Shown in pieces: positions 22,915 to 33,939 of a stretch of 64,000 nt of DNA; within the stretch, counting starts at the first letter, position 1; each line of letters begins with the position of its first letter. The position numbers were made by a program, and so were the translations under genes. The notes under the pieces were generated by a model, which saw only the letters and a list, made by a program, of their open reading frames with translations, ran no database searches and was not told the DNA's origin. Source of the stretch: Calamus simplicifolius (taxonomy: Eukaryota > Streptophyta > Magnoliopsida > Arecales > Arecaceae); NCBI GenBank assembly GCA_900491605.1, contig UESW01003903.1:1348223-1412222 (forward strand), read 5' to 3'.

Positions 22915-22972
<58 letters not shown>
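22915..22972. repeat. (TA)29 microsatellite in the promoter of the PADRE gene
   Basis: Ends 31 bp before the ATG at 23004. It therefore covers the region where TATA box and transcription start should lie. Repeat length is likely to vary between individuals. Confidence 0.92.
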
Positions 22973-22974
<2 letters not shown>

Positions 22975-23003
22975 AAGAGAGGAGAGGAAGTGGATAGGAG
23001 AAG

Positions 23004-23462
23004 ATGGGCAACAGCCTTCGATGTTGCCTGGCTTGCGTACTCCCATGCGGCGCTCTCGACGTCGTTCGGATCGTCCATTTGAACGGCCAGGTCGAGGAGT
23101 ACAGCCGTCCAGTCTCCGCCGGGGAAATCCTCGCGGCCAACCCCAACCACATCTTAAGCAAACCGTGCTTGCAGGGGGTCGATCATAAGATATTGATCAT
23201 GTCGCCCGACTCGGAGCTCACACGAGGTCACATTTATTTCCTGATTCCCGAGTCATCGCTTCCAGAGAAGAAGAAGAAGAAGGATCACAAGTCGACTAAG
23301 AGTCATCAGAAGAGCAGCACTGCTGTACTAGTTGAAGCATCGGACCCGGACTACTTCCTAACGGCAGCTCCTTCAGAAAGAAGTCCGGCCACCGTCCTCG
23401 TAGGAGCGGTCGGGTTGGTGTATGGCGGCCGCACCTCGAGAGCATATCGGAAAGACCCATGA
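23004..23462 (+). CDS. PADRE (DUF4228) domain protein
   Basis: A single-exon gene of 152 residues. It begins MGNSLRCCLACVLPCG: Gly2 in a good N-myristoylation context with several Cys for palmitoylation, so membrane attachment is likely. The domain follows: VVRIVHLNGQVEEYSRPVSA, GEILAANPNHIL, then a block ending ELTRGHIYFLIP, which is the hallmark of DUF4228 proteins. A Lys-rich linker (EKKKKKDHKS) and a short tail with DPDYF follow. The family is plant-specific, and many members respond to stress and pathogens; the biochemical role is not settled. Length and layout are normal. Codons are GC-rich at third positions, unlike the AT-rich flanks. I chose this start because upstream is a TA repeat and the MGN start is conserved. 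The gene stands alone, with no recognisable neighbour. Confidence 0.9.
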   Translation: MGNSLRCCLACVLPCGALDVVRIVHLNGQVEEYSRPVSAGEILAANPNHILSKPCLQGVDHKILIMSPDSELTRGHIYFLIPESSLPEKKKKKDHKSTKSHQKSSTAVLVEASDPDYFLTAAPSERSPATVLVGAVGLVYGGRTSRAYRKDP

Positions 23463-25180
23463 AGATGTCCGGAGACAGGGATCTGATTTTTTTTTTTCTT
23501 TTCCTTTTCTGGCCATAACTTGGCCGGAGATGGCCGGAGAGGCCAAGAGAGAAGAGAGCCGATTTCACGTAATATTTTTTTGCTGGCCTCTTAGTTGGGG
23601 TTGGCGTTTCTCTTTTCTCTCGACGTGGATGGCAGTGTGATTGCATTTTTTTTTGGAGGTGAGATAAAAATGGGCGCACTAGAAGAAAGATCGGGAACCG
23701 TTTGCAATAATATGGATGTTGTAATCTAATATCCACCAATTTGTATAAAGAAATGGATAATGGTTATATTCATATTCCTCTTATTTGTTTTTGGCTGGAC
23801 TTTCTGAGATTTTTTAAATTCCTAATAATTTTAGCAAGATGTTGAGATCTTTTCCCTTTTTTTTTTTTCCCTTACAATCCATCCATTCACCATTCGTCTA
23901 TCATTATTGTTCTCTTTGTACTATATAATTTATGTACCTAATTTTTTTTTCTATTTATCAACCAAACCTTAGACTTTAACTGACGCTGAAAAGAGATCAA
24001 ATCTGACCTATTTGACAGGAGTAACATCCAAATTCAAGTACTTATATGTAGTTAAAATACGAATAATTCCTTGTCCTTTAGAATCAGTTTGATCATTTGT
24101 GACTCATAATGTAGTTTCATTGAAGTTCTCTTAATTATTCAAATCCATGAGGCTCTAATTAACTTTAGTTTCCTCAAAGAAAAAGACTTAACCCGGCCAA
24201 TTAATTATTAATGTTAACATCATATACAGTATCTGACAACCCTTCATAGCCATTTGCACAGCGTAACACAACACGTTGACCATGGGATCTATGATTAAAA
24301 TGTCAGTGTTCGTTAAGCGATTGGACGTCGTTATAATTTTAAACAAGGAAGAGATCAAACTCGATCGCTGTGCCATGGGTCTCTCCTTTACTAGAAGCAA
24401 GAGTTTGGGTGATTATATGCAAGGAATGGCACCTCCAGCTAACACAGTCCCATTTTCTAACCAAAACCATTTACTACAGTAACACTTGGATCAAGTCATC
24501 AGAAGAGGACATTTATAATATCCATGCCAAATGATTCCTTTCTTAGAATACGAAGAAATCTCGGGTTAAAAAATTATAACACACAGCTAAGAGGATGTGG
24601 TTTGACACTGGTGTTCAATTTGTTTGATTTTTTTTTAAGTCTAATATTTTTCAAATAGCTGGCAGGCTTTATTCCGATCCATAGCATGAACCATCCAGAA
24701 CTGCAAACAGAACAACAGAATTAATAATAATAAAGTCATGAATCAATTAAAAATTTGTACATCATGTAATATTTAGCGTAACGGAAATATATTTGACGTA
24801 ATTAAGTTAGTAGTAGTACTGCCGTACGTAGATGAAGAAGAAACAATATCTTAATTATTGTCCGTATACTCCACCATCTACTGTATTGGAACTGCAAATA
24901 TGCTAAACTATTAAATCTATATGGTAATGATTATCGTAATAATTTTGGTCAACATTTGCGCATGAAGATAGTAACGTAATCTTCGTCATACTTTGAAGAG
25001 AATAAAATAATTATTTAAACAATGTATGAGAGCCTAAATGCTTAGTCTTACGCTAATTAATCATTTATAGAATTTAAAATTTTAAATAATGTTGGAAAAT
25101 TAGTTTGGTCTTACAAAATCCTTTCTTAAAATTGCTAGAGAATTAATTTAAAAATATAAATGCAAAATATAAACAAAATA
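23463..25180. other. Downstream of PADRE gene, no further gene seen
   Basis: AT-rich. The 3' untranslated region of the PADRE gene probably ends near the AATAATATGG and TATAAAGAAATGG signals at about 23705-23755. Other frames are short and unconvincing. Confidence 0.5.
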
Positions 25181-26400
25181 TAAAAAGAATCTATGAATCT
25201 AAGCCAGGATCGAAGCGTGTTAGACACTACCCTAAGGATCAGATTTTCGCCCCTTCATGCAGGCTATTTGCGATCTGTCCCCAAGGTACAACGATCCGGC
25301 TCGACTCGATCCTCCTACCACGAACACGATCGAGATCCAGCTCGACCCGATCGAAATCTGGCTCGACCCAATCCTCCTACTACGAACACGATCGCGTTGA
25401 AAGTGCAACCCAATGATTACCTTGAGATGCCCATGAAAAGATTAATAAAAAATAGAAATAAAATGATAAAACAAATCTATTCCTACCTCAATTTGAATCC
25501 CTGAGCTTATTTATAGGCTCGGCCCATAAAAGCTCCAACAGCTCGGCCCATAATGGCCTCCGTTGGCTTCAAATCACGTTTAAAATGGCTTAAAATTAAA
25601 TTATTTAAGCCGTTTCTGAACGTTTACAAAAGTTGGTAGGTAAACCAATGTTCATGCAAAACGAGGGAAACACTCGCTATCTATGCAAGTGTTCACGAAC
25701 GTTGTGAGCATCAACTCACGGCGGTTCCATCCCATTTATTTTATTTATTTAAAACTTTTTTCAATAATCCCTAATAAAAGTTTAAAATAAAAAAAATAAT
25801 ATAATATTATATAACAAAAATTTTAAGGCGTAATAAGTGAGGTGTCCTATGCACTTGAACCTCACTTAGTATGATTGTATACACAGGAATCATAGTGGAT
25901 TAGACCTTGAACTAAGTCCTTTAACTCAGGCTTCTATTAATCACACACAATATGGATCAATTGGGTTTACGCGGTCAGCGCATATTAAAGGCCTTACACT
26001 TAGTACCTTGATTTTTTCATAAGAATTCTTTAAGGTTAGCCCAAACCTTTAGTCATGGCCTAATATAACGATTCTCATATAAGTGAATCCTCCAAGGGTA
26101 TTGTGACAATACCCTGTAGATAACCTATCTCGGATCCATTAAGAGTATGACTCAACCTTACACAAATTTACTTTGTCACTTTATAAGGGCACTCATCAAT
26201 GCATATATCTAAACCTCAAATAAGAGAATCAAACAAAGATATATTAGAATTTAATATCCAAATACAAGATAAATCATAAGTTGGATATTCCAATAGTCAT
26301 GAGATTATTTAGTAAATTATAAAAATTTTATTAAATCTCATAGCAATAGATTTCAAGAGACTCAAAACAAAGCATTTATATAACATACCTTGTCACAACA
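25180..26400 (-). repeat. Probable LTR-like repeat, minus orientation
   Basis: On the minus strand there is a well-formed core promoter: GCCTATAAATAAGCTCAGGG at about 25500-25520. It is preceded by repeated GGGCCGAGC motifs. A diverged stretch of the same sequence appears at 59263-59440, so it is repetitive. No coding region or clear LTR ends were found. It may be a solo LTR or the edge of an unrecognised element. Confidence 0.4.
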
Positions 26401-27411
26401 TCCAAGTTCATCCATTCTATGCAATTTGGTAACATATAAAATATTCACAATAGTAAGTAAGCAATAAGTATTTGCCAAATGCTATCACTTTTGTCTAGGA
26501 GATATTAAATATTGACCACTATAGCAGGAAACACTTATCTAGAATAGAAAACTTTGCATTTATGTAAGAATGCTAGTAGCTGCACTTGAAAGTTAAATAA
26601 TAAAATGATATAAAAATATATCTACATACAAACATGCATATATCATGTGCACATGTGTAAGCATGTGTGTACGCACATATAATATATAATACCTATATAT
26701 ACATGTATATATCATAAAAATTTTTAAGTTTTATAGCTGTGTGGTAAGTGATGTATAAAGCAAGACTGCATTCTACTGACAGAAGTATACATGCTACTAC
26801 CATCCTAATTTTATGCCAATAAAAATTATTTTAGGTTCACTTGCAAAACTCAAGATAAGCATTAAAAAAAAATACCTGTACTTTTCTCTCTCATTTTTTT
26901 CTCTTTTCAGATCTTCAACCATTGTCTCAAATTTGAAAAGACAGGAAAGCTATAGATCTGCTTTTCTAAACCGTATTGCATTGAAGACATCAATGACTAA
27001 AACGCTTCATAGCCTGGATGTCTAAATTTCAATGATACAAACATAAACGCCACTAGATATGCTCCATCCGATCTTGCAACAAAGGATCTAATTTTGGCAA
27101 TAGTAAGATTGGTCTCATTTAATGGACAAGATGGCATCATATATTCAGTGAATTATTGCAAAAAGCAACAATTTTATGCCTAAAGAAAAAGTCAGATGAT
27201 CAACTTAAATATCTAAACTTTGTGCAATCATGGGTGCATAACATTCATCAAAAGAAAGATTCCAAAAACATATCTCCTGACCTGGAATGGAATGAAACAA
27301 GATGTTCAGAAGAGATTTCCGATGCTTTGGAGTCATTAGCAACATTTTAATCAAAAAAATTTATGGTTAGAATGTATAGCAACTGGTGAGTTAAGAGGAG
27401 CTTATTTGTCA
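26401..27411. other. AT-rich stretch, no gene recognised
   Basis: Short frames at 26813-27025 and 27156-27350 (+) have no recognisable domain. This is left flank of the CACTA nest. Confidence 0.5.
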
Positions 27412-27477
27412 TTACTAGGCAAGTGGTACTATATATATATGATGAATATTATTTGTCATTACTAGGCAAGTTGAAAA

Positions 27478-28315
27478 ATTATTTTTTACCGTAATAAACC
27501 AACTTATTATGATGAATATTAATTTTCATCGTAATAGGTCATGGTAATATATTAGGGTTTTATTCTTTTTATTTTTCTTTCATTTTATTACAGCGAAACT
27601 ATTTTTCGTCGTAATAAACCAACTTATTATGACAAAAATTAAATTTCATCGTAATAGGTTACGATAATATATTAGGATTTTATTTTTTTATTTTTCTTTC
27701 ATTTTATTATGGCGAGATTATTTTTTGCCATAATAAATCAACTTATTACGATGAAATTTAATTTTCATTGTAATAGGTCATGGTAATATATTAGGATTTT
27801 ATTTTTTTTTTTATTTCTCTTTCGTTTTATTACTACGAAATTATTTTTTGCCGTAATAAACCAACTTATTACGACAAAAATTAAATTTCATCGTAATAGG
27901 TCATGGTAATATATTAAGATTTTATTTTTTTATTTTTCTTTTGTTTTATTACAGTGAAATTATTTTTTTCGTAATAAACCAACTTATTACGGCGAATATT
28001 AAATTTTATCGTAATAGGTTACGGTAATATATTAGGATTTTTTTATTTTTCTTTCATTTTATTATGGTAAAATTATTTTTCATCATAATAAACCAACTTA
28101 TTACGATAAAAAAAAATTTTCATCGTAATAGGTCACGATAATATACTAGGATTTTATTTTATTATTTATTTTCTTTCATTTTATTACGGTGAAACTATTT
28201 TTTACCGTAATAAACTAACTTATTATGATGAAAATTAAATTTTATCGTAATAGATAGAAAAAAATCCTTTCGGGACATTATTACGATAAAAAAAAATTTC
28301 ATCGTAATAAGGTCC
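27478..28315. repeat. CACTA left subterminal tandem repeats, about 120 bp x 7
   Basis: The recurring GTAATAAACCAAC block lies at about 27491, 27611, 27730, 27853, 27971, 28085 and 28207. Each unit contains inverted motifs of the form TTATTACGACGAAA / TTTCATCGTAATAGG and an ATATTAGGATTTTATTT spacer. These are probable binding sites of the element's own protein. Confidence 0.88.
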
Positions 28316-28561
28316 CGCTTTTATCCTTTTTTCTGAGACCCTCCCGCAATTTTGTTTCGTGAAACCCTCGCTCCCGCTGTCGACCCCCCTCCCTCCCCTC
28401 GCTCCTCTCTACCATCGGCAATAAAGATTATCCTGTCAAGATTTAGAGAAAAAGGGTTCTATAAAACCCTCTTGCTTATGTGCGACTGTCGAGATCAGTC
28501 AGATGCTCGGAGTTTCTTATCCGATCGGTGGAGTTGATCTTCTTGGCATGAATCCAGGTTT
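28316..28561 (+). other. Leader-like segment of the CACTA, left of the gypsy insertion
   Basis: GC-rich, C/T-rich sequence (CTCGCTCCCGCTGTCGACCC) with the look of a 5' untranslated region. It continues at 40842 after the gypsy element. Confidence 0.4.
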
Positions 28562-29500
28562 GTTTTTATTGCTGCTAAAATCTGTCCTTCGACTCGGGTG
28601 CGATCGGGCTTCCTCCTGGGCGGACCTGCAAAACAGTCCTCACACGAGAGGCATTAGGGGTGACCCTCTGCGAAAGACCCTTCGACGCTCAAGTCAGCGG
28701 GGATCGGCAATCAACAAACGAGAGGAAAAGGTTCTCGCTGAAGAGTCTCACCAGGAGCGGCCTTTTGAGAGCTCTGAGCAGAGCGTTAATGGCGGAAAGA
28801 GGGTGAGCAAAGTAGAAGGAGGGTAGGCCAGTAAGCCAGTGCGCATACCTGAGGAGCTGGGAGATGGCCCTACTTATAGAGGATCACCTGATTCCTTGGG
28901 AGCGTCGTGGGTCCGAAAGTCGTTAGGATTCGAATCCAGTTTGTTATTAGGTCAGTAAGATTCACATTTTGTTGGTTAGAGGATCGACGGCTAGAAGAGC
29001 TGGTTGATGCCTCGAGACTTGGCGGTTGCATAGGCTCCAGGGCTCTAGGCCACTCTTGCGGGTCCTAGGCCACTCTCAGGCGTGATTTTTGTTTGAAATC
29101 TTACGAATTTGAACTCTCCCATATCGGATTCCACGGAGGTGCTTGAGCGTCTGAGTTTGACCGAGGCATAACAGATAGCTCGGCCAGGACCGAGAGATAG
29201 GAACAGCACGGCTGGGGCTGAGAGATGGGGATAGCTCGGCTGAGGCCAAGAGACAAGGATAGCTCGACTGAGATCGAGAGACAAGGATAGCTCGGTTGAG
29301 ACCGAAAACAGGGATAGCTCGACTGAGACCGAGAGATGGGGATCCGCGCCTTGGGAATCCTTGGCTCACTGAGGGGTTAAGGCGCCCCGATCCACTGAGG
29401 CTGACCCATCCCTAATAGGTATCGTACAACAAGTGGGAGTTAGGGTTGATCCTAACCCTTTGCACGATTATTGATGCAACTGCGATTTTGCCCCTCAACA
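28562..29500 (-). repeat. Element 2 3' LTR
   Basis: About 939 bp. On the minus strand it starts TGTTGAGGGGCAAAATCG and ends near ATTTTAGCAGCA. It includes six copies of a 28-bp unit AGCTCGGCTGAGACCGAGAG plus ATGGGGAT at about 29170-29340, one fewer than in the 5' LTR. Confidence 0.87.
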
Positions 29501-29514
29501 CATGCCCCCCACTC
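29501..29514 (-). other. Polypurine tract of element 2
   Basis: Minus strand GAGTGGGGGGCATG directly before the 3' LTR start TGTTGAGGGG. Confidence 0.75.
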
Positions 29515-29519
29515 GATGA

Positions 29520-30566
29520 CACATCAGGGCATTGCATCAGGTCGCCCTCGATGACGCATCCAGATTAAGGCTCGAAGTTGAGGAGCTACATGGGCTTCGA
29601 ACGAAGTATGACGAAGTATGCTTGGAGTTATCGCGGGTCACATCAAGATATGCCGAAAAATGGAAACGGCTAGGAAGCAGCTTAATGAGGATTGAGAAGG
29701 CTGGGAAGAGAAGCTGCCGAGAAGAATTGCCTAAATAGAATGCTTGGCGAGTCGGAGGAGAAGGTCCGGTAGCTAAATCATTGCATTGTTGCTAGGGATG
29801 ACCGGATCAGATGGCATTTGGAGAAAATGGCCAAGCTTGATAACGAGCTCTCCCAGTTCAAGGAAGAAGCCAGCAGCAGGCAGTCGAGGATCAACGACCT
29901 CAAGGACAGGGTCAAGCTGGTTAAGGCCGACAAGCTGAGGGCCCTCGGCGAGATCGGGGAATTAACCAGGAGATTAGCTCGACAGAAGGAGGTACGATAT
30001 CGTCTTTTTAATCTTCCTACTGGCTCATTGTTGCATCGGCTAACCCTGCGTTTGCAGATGAAGAAGGAGAGGCTAGAAGGCCAAGGTCAATTAGAGAGTC
30101 TGCAAGAAGAACTAGCGTCGAGTCATCGGAGAAGCTCAGAGCTCAAGGGGCGGGTCGTCGAGACTGAGGAGAAAATTGCCTGCTCTGGAGCCAAGTTGTT
30201 GAGGCTGAAAGGCGATTTGCCATGCTTTGGGGCGAACAAGATGCAACTTGTGCCGAGGCTTTTCAGCTTGGCACAGAGGAGATCCGAACTAGGATATCTC
30301 GGGAGCATCCGAAATGGGACCTCTCCTTTTTGGATGTTGAACCCTTTGAGGCCTGCACCCTAGGGGCTGAAGAAGCCGAGTACGAAGATATCTCAGACAT
30401 CGATCTTGATGATATTTTGGGTTCTAGCGAGGCTGTAGCTCCCGAAGGATACCCCAAGCCTGCCACCGAAGGAACAATGATGACTTTTGAAGTGGGCGGA
30501 ATGAGCAAAGCCTCCCTGAATATTGTTGAGGATACTGTTGGGAATGATCCAGCCTCTGATCCTTGA
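29520..30566 (+). pseudogene. Antisense coiled-coil ORF inside element 2
   Basis: On the strand opposite to gag-pol. Parts: 29520-29738 (RLRLEVEELHGLRTKYDEV), 29818-29991, a likely 66-bp intron (GTACGA...TTTGCAG, 29992-30057, phase 0), and from 30058 an exon with SLQEELASSHRRSSELKGR. After one frameshift near 30220 it reads EEIRTRISREHPKWDLSFLD and an acidic tail to TGA at 30566. Long heptad stretches predict a coiled coil. A coiled coil followed by a P-x-x-DLSFL block is what I know from the C-terminal half of the antisense ORFs of Tat elements, whose N-terminal domain is the putative gypsy-type transposon family (PF04195). That N-terminal part and an ATG are missing here, next to the LTR. 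Function of the family is unknown. A stop and frameshift show decay. Confidence 0.6.
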
Positions 30567-30699
30567 GGGCCGTTTGTGTATTTTTGTTTTTCAGATATGC
30601 AATTTGGTTGAAATTCTCAATGAAAGGGTCCTTGGCCTCCACTTGTTTGTCTTTTTGCCAGTCTTTTTGTCTCAGGCTTTTCTTTCGACTGTGAACAAG

Positions 30700-31000
30700 T
30701 TATAACTCGTTCGCGCTCTTTGGCCGATTTAGTTTGGACTTGAGTAAATGTCTCGGTCGAAACCGAGGTATAAGGATAGCTCGGACTAGGACCGAGATAT
30801 GAGGACAGTTCGTTTGTCCAAAGTAAAGATTGGCACGCTCAGCCGAGGTACTGGATGGTTCGGCGCACAAGTTTGGACGTAAGGAATATAGCCTCAAGTA
30901 ACATGATTCAAATGGAGGGGGTTTGGTCCCGAGAAAGGGGGCGCATCCCGAGCACCACAAAGTTATTAATGATCCTTTCGATGAGGGAGTGGAACTCTTC
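30700..31000 (+). repeat. Hairpin-type spacer after the first antisense ORF
   Basis: Contains CTCGGTCGAAACCGAGG and CTCGGACTAGGACCGAG near 30750-30800, the same inverted-repeat core as in the LTR and the arrays at 33.6 kb. Confidence 0.6.
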
Positions 31001-31030
31001 GTTTCCTACGAGCGCCCGCTGAGGCGATGA

Positions 31031-31109
31031 CACGTGGCGTATCCCGCGGTAGTAGTGTCAGAATTAATGGTCCTGGCGATCGAGATGTCCGTCAGGAGCA
31101 GTTTAAAAC
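31031..31109 (+). promoter_or_regulatory. Candidate promoter of second antisense ORF
   Basis: G-box CACGTGGC at 31031-31038 and a TATA-like TTTAAAAC at 31102-31109, respectively 141 and 70 bp before the ATG at 31172. The spacing is close to that of the third antisense ORF. Confidence 0.4.
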
Positions 31110-31171
31110 GAGTGGGGAGCGCCATCGTTAATCATCTTTTCAGTTGATCTCGTCAGATTTTCAATATTGAG

Positions 31172-31480
31172 ATGGCTTCCAGAGGTGAGGGGCGACCGAC
31201 CGAGACACCAAGCGGTGGCGTTAGTGGCTGCAGGGGGCCCTTTGGGGCCACCACAATAACCATCGATGGGGAGGTTTTAGCCTCACTGTTCGTAGATCGT
31301 GAACAACTCCGGAAGACGGCCGAGAAATATCTGGCCGTTATACAAGAGAGATCGAGCTCCTCCGCCAAGACAATAGCCGGCTGGAGAGCAGGTGGCGTCT
31401 ATCCGACGACAAGTGGCCGGCCAGCTATGCAGCGTGGGGAAAGCTCAGTGGCGCCTGGAGAAAATGATAAGCCCCTATGA
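31172..31480 (+). CDS. Second antisense ORF in element 2, unknown function
   Basis: 102 codons from ATG (MASRGEGRPTETPSGG) to TGA, uninterrupted. The N-terminal third is Gly/Ser/Thr-rich. The middle (VLASLFVDREQLRKTAEKYL) looks helical, and the C-terminus is polar. I recognise no domain. It sits opposite the 3' non-coding part of the gypsy element and is preceded by G-box and TATA-like motifs. It could be a real small gene carried by the transposon, an exon of a longer antisense transcript, or chance. Hairpin-type sequence follows near 31660 and again near 31780-31860. Confidence 0.4.
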   Translation: MASRGEGRPTETPSGGVSGCRGPFGATTITIDGEVLASLFVDREQLRKTAEKYLAVIQERSSSSAKTIAGWRAGGVYPTTSGRPAMQRGESSVAPGENDKPL

Positions 31481-31639
31481 GGGCTCATGTACTTTTTTCT
31501 TTTTCTTTTCCTCTTGTTTCTCTTTTTGTGGCGAATGAAAAGGAGTTTTCGCAATTTTTGTGCCTGCTATTACCTCCGGAACATTCTTCCTTATCGTTCG
31601 GGTCTTACGAAATGAATCGCCCTCCTGGGGAATCTCTAG

Positions 31640-31900
31640 TAATCTTAGCGAGGCTAGAGCTCGGTGTCCCCGTTTTGACCGAGGTAAACGGAACTCGTAA
31701 GTTCCAGCCGGAGCATTGCGTGTATTCGGCCTTGCCGAAGCATAAGGAGCGTTCCGTAGTTGTTGAGGCAAGGGCAGCTATCTCGATCTGGATCGAAGCA
31801 TAACATAACGCTCGGTTATATTGAACCGAGAAGAGATACCTCGGTTTAGCCCGAAGTATGGAGGCAAACTTGGCTTTGAGTTGAAGCACAAGGCGATGTC
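31640..31900 (+). repeat. Hairpin-type spacer after the second antisense ORF
   Basis: Diverged units such as CTCGGTTATATTGAACCGAG (about 31811-31830) and CTCGGTTTAGCCCGAAG. They are the same design as the other arrays in this element but degenerate. Confidence 0.55.
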
Positions 31901-32342
31901 TCGGTCATGCCAAGACATAATGGGCGGTTGGGCCAGAGCAGGGGATACTAATGTGCTTTTATTGAGGAGTACTTGACTTCTGCGCCTTTTTATTGCTCTG
32001 CCAGTGCCTTGTCTTTTCCAAGGCAAGTTGACCTTCTTTTTGCCGAAATGGATAATACGGCTTTGCAAGCTGCAAAAGGATGCCTCGCTATTTTCCGAGT
32101 CATCTATTCCGTCGGCTCTTTCCAATGTAGGCCCTCTTAGCGTGTGACATAAGCAATCGTTTGTCATTGGAGCACGTCATTTTCATCGGGCGATTTCCAG
32201 GCCTGTCCGTATCTCAAGGACCGGTCGATTTCCTGCACTTAAGGCTTTTGATTCGGGATCAGAGGAGGATCTTCTGGCGTGCGTCACGGCATGGGTAATG
32301 CGTTTGGTGCACTTCGAGGAGCGCTCTTTTCATCTTGGGATG

Positions 32343-32424
32343 CCACGTGGTAGTGTGGCTAGGGCATTTTGAATCTCGGGCTTTCCGCTCTAATAGCTGC
32401 TCCCGGTCCGTTTGCCTATAAAAT
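32343..32424 (+). promoter_or_regulatory. Promoter of third antisense ORF (G-box and TATA)
   Basis: Palindromic G-box CCACGTGG at 32343-32350 and a strong TATA box, CCTATAAAATGGGAGG with TATAAAAT at 32417-32424. They lie 150 and 76 bp before the ATG at 32493. A Pol II promoter on the plus strand is likely. Confidence 0.6.
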
Positions 32425-32492
32425 GGGAGGAGGGGGCCGTGCCAGGCTATCTCCCAAGGCTTTCTTCTTTGTGAGTTGTGAAAGTTTTCAAG

Positions 32493-33062
32493 ATGTCTGT
32501 GTCCCCTAGGTTGAGGGTGGAGAAAATGAGCTTTCCTTTTGCAAGTCGTCTTCCCCCGGATAGCTGGGGTGATGAAGAAGTTGCTGAAGAGCAGACCGTC
32601 CTCAAGAGAGGAATTTCGGAGATCATATGGAGAGCGCACAGGAGGTCCACAGAGATCACATGGAGAGCGCACATATGCGCTTCCTGTGTGTCCTTTGTGG
32701 TTGCTACGGGGGTCGCAGGGTAGGAAGTGCACATGTACCCCATAGCACGGACTTTTCCTTCTCCCTCGGGCTGGTTCCCTTAGCTCATCCGGCTGGGAAT
32801 CTTTTGCCTGTGAAGAGAGAGTTGAGAGCAGTGCTGGTCTGCTTGTTCCCCGCTTTTCATGGTCGGCAGTGTCCAGCAGCCCAGCATCCCACTTGGGGGG
32901 GACACATCCTCAGCATCAGCATCCACGGGTCTTCCTTCTGTTCTTGGATCTCTTCGCCAATCCAGAGGACCCGTGGGAGGCCGGCTCGGCCTTAGTCGTG
33001 GTTCAGGGCGAGCTGATTGGTTGTCTGATCTCTTGGGTCAGATGCCGAAACATCATTATTAA
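32493..33062 (+). pseudogene. Third antisense ORF in element 2, unknown function
   Basis: From ATG at 32493 the frame reads MSVSPRLRVEKMSFPFASRL, then PDSWGDEEVAEEQTVLKRG. It passes a 24-bp tandem duplication (CATATGGAGAGCGCACA type) and stops at 32723. A second frame (32859-33062) continues with a plausible Ser/Gly-rich stretch (GLPSVLGSLRQSRGPVGG) to a stop at 33062, followed by AATAAA at about 33173. The simplest reading is one antisense gene broken by the small duplication or joined by splicing. No domain is recognised. The promoter motifs upstream and the poly-A signal downstream support a former transcription unit. Confidence 0.4.
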
Positions 33063-33599
33063 CCGAAGCTGACTGAAGCAATTCGGCCGAGCTATTTACT
33101 CGTTTTTATTTCCTGTGCTATGATGCACTTGTAATACCTCCCAGGAGGTTGCAACTCTTTTTCATTGATGAAGAAATAAAGAAAGTTTTATTCTTTCTTC
33201 TTTTATCACCTGCTTCTTTTTCGCTGGAATTATGTTTGAGAGTTGCTACACCCATATCACGCTTTTCGTGTTGTAGCATGTTTTGCTACCTTGTTTTGCT
33301 AAGACCGACATTCGGTCCCAGTGGAGAAAAGCGTTTATCCCTGCTTGGGTCAGAGATAGACCTGGGCGGTCTTGTGAACCCATGTGGTGAGCAAGATCTC
33401 GCTTGTAGAACGAGCAGGTATTTCTTTGGAGAGAGACAGCTCGCGTGTCTTAACTGTTGAGCAGAAGAAGGTTGTTTGCTTCTGCCGAGGTTTAATAGGA
33501 CGTCTTAGTTGCGTCAGAGTGTTTGAGAGATCACTCGCCTAGGCCGAGCTTCCGATAACGTTTTATGAGTACGTCATTTGACTTGACCGAGGTTTCAGA

Positions 33600-33835
33600 T
33601 AATACATCACTCGGTTGTAGTCGGGGCTTCAGAATACCACTCGGTTGTTGCCGAGGTTTAAGAACATCTCTCGGTTGTTGCCGAGGTTTAGGAATATCGC
33701 TTGGTGTTTGCCGAGGTTTAGGAATATCGCTCGGTTGTTGCCGAGGTTTAGGAATATCGCTCGATTGTTGCCGAGGTTTAGGGATATCGCTCGGTTGTTG
33801 CCGAGGCTTAAGAATATCATTCCGTGGTTGTCGAG
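33600..33835 (-). repeat. Tandem array, 30-bp hairpin unit x 8
   Basis: The unit is TCGGTTGTTGCCGAGGTTTA plus GGAATATCGC. Starts at 33611, 33641, 33671, 33701, 33731, 33761, 33791 and 33821 give an exact 30-bp period. Each holds CTCGG-ttgttg-CCGAG. The repeat peptides in overlapping frames are artefacts of a period divisible by 3. Confidence 0.93.
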
Positions 33836-33939
33836 ACTTTTCGGTGTTTTACTTGGCCCTGCAAAGGTACGAAGATATCACTCGGTTTGACCGAGGATAG
33901 AAGCGCACCGGCTCTAGCCGAGGCTTCGGCGCTGTTTGA

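Noticed and set aside
22880..23161. Frames with Ile-Tyr runs
   Set aside because: Translation of the (TA)29 repeat fused to shadows of the PADRE gene.
33565..33900. Plus-strand frame with 10-residue repeats (LGCCRGLGIS)
   Set aside because: Direct consequence of the exact 30-bp tandem array.
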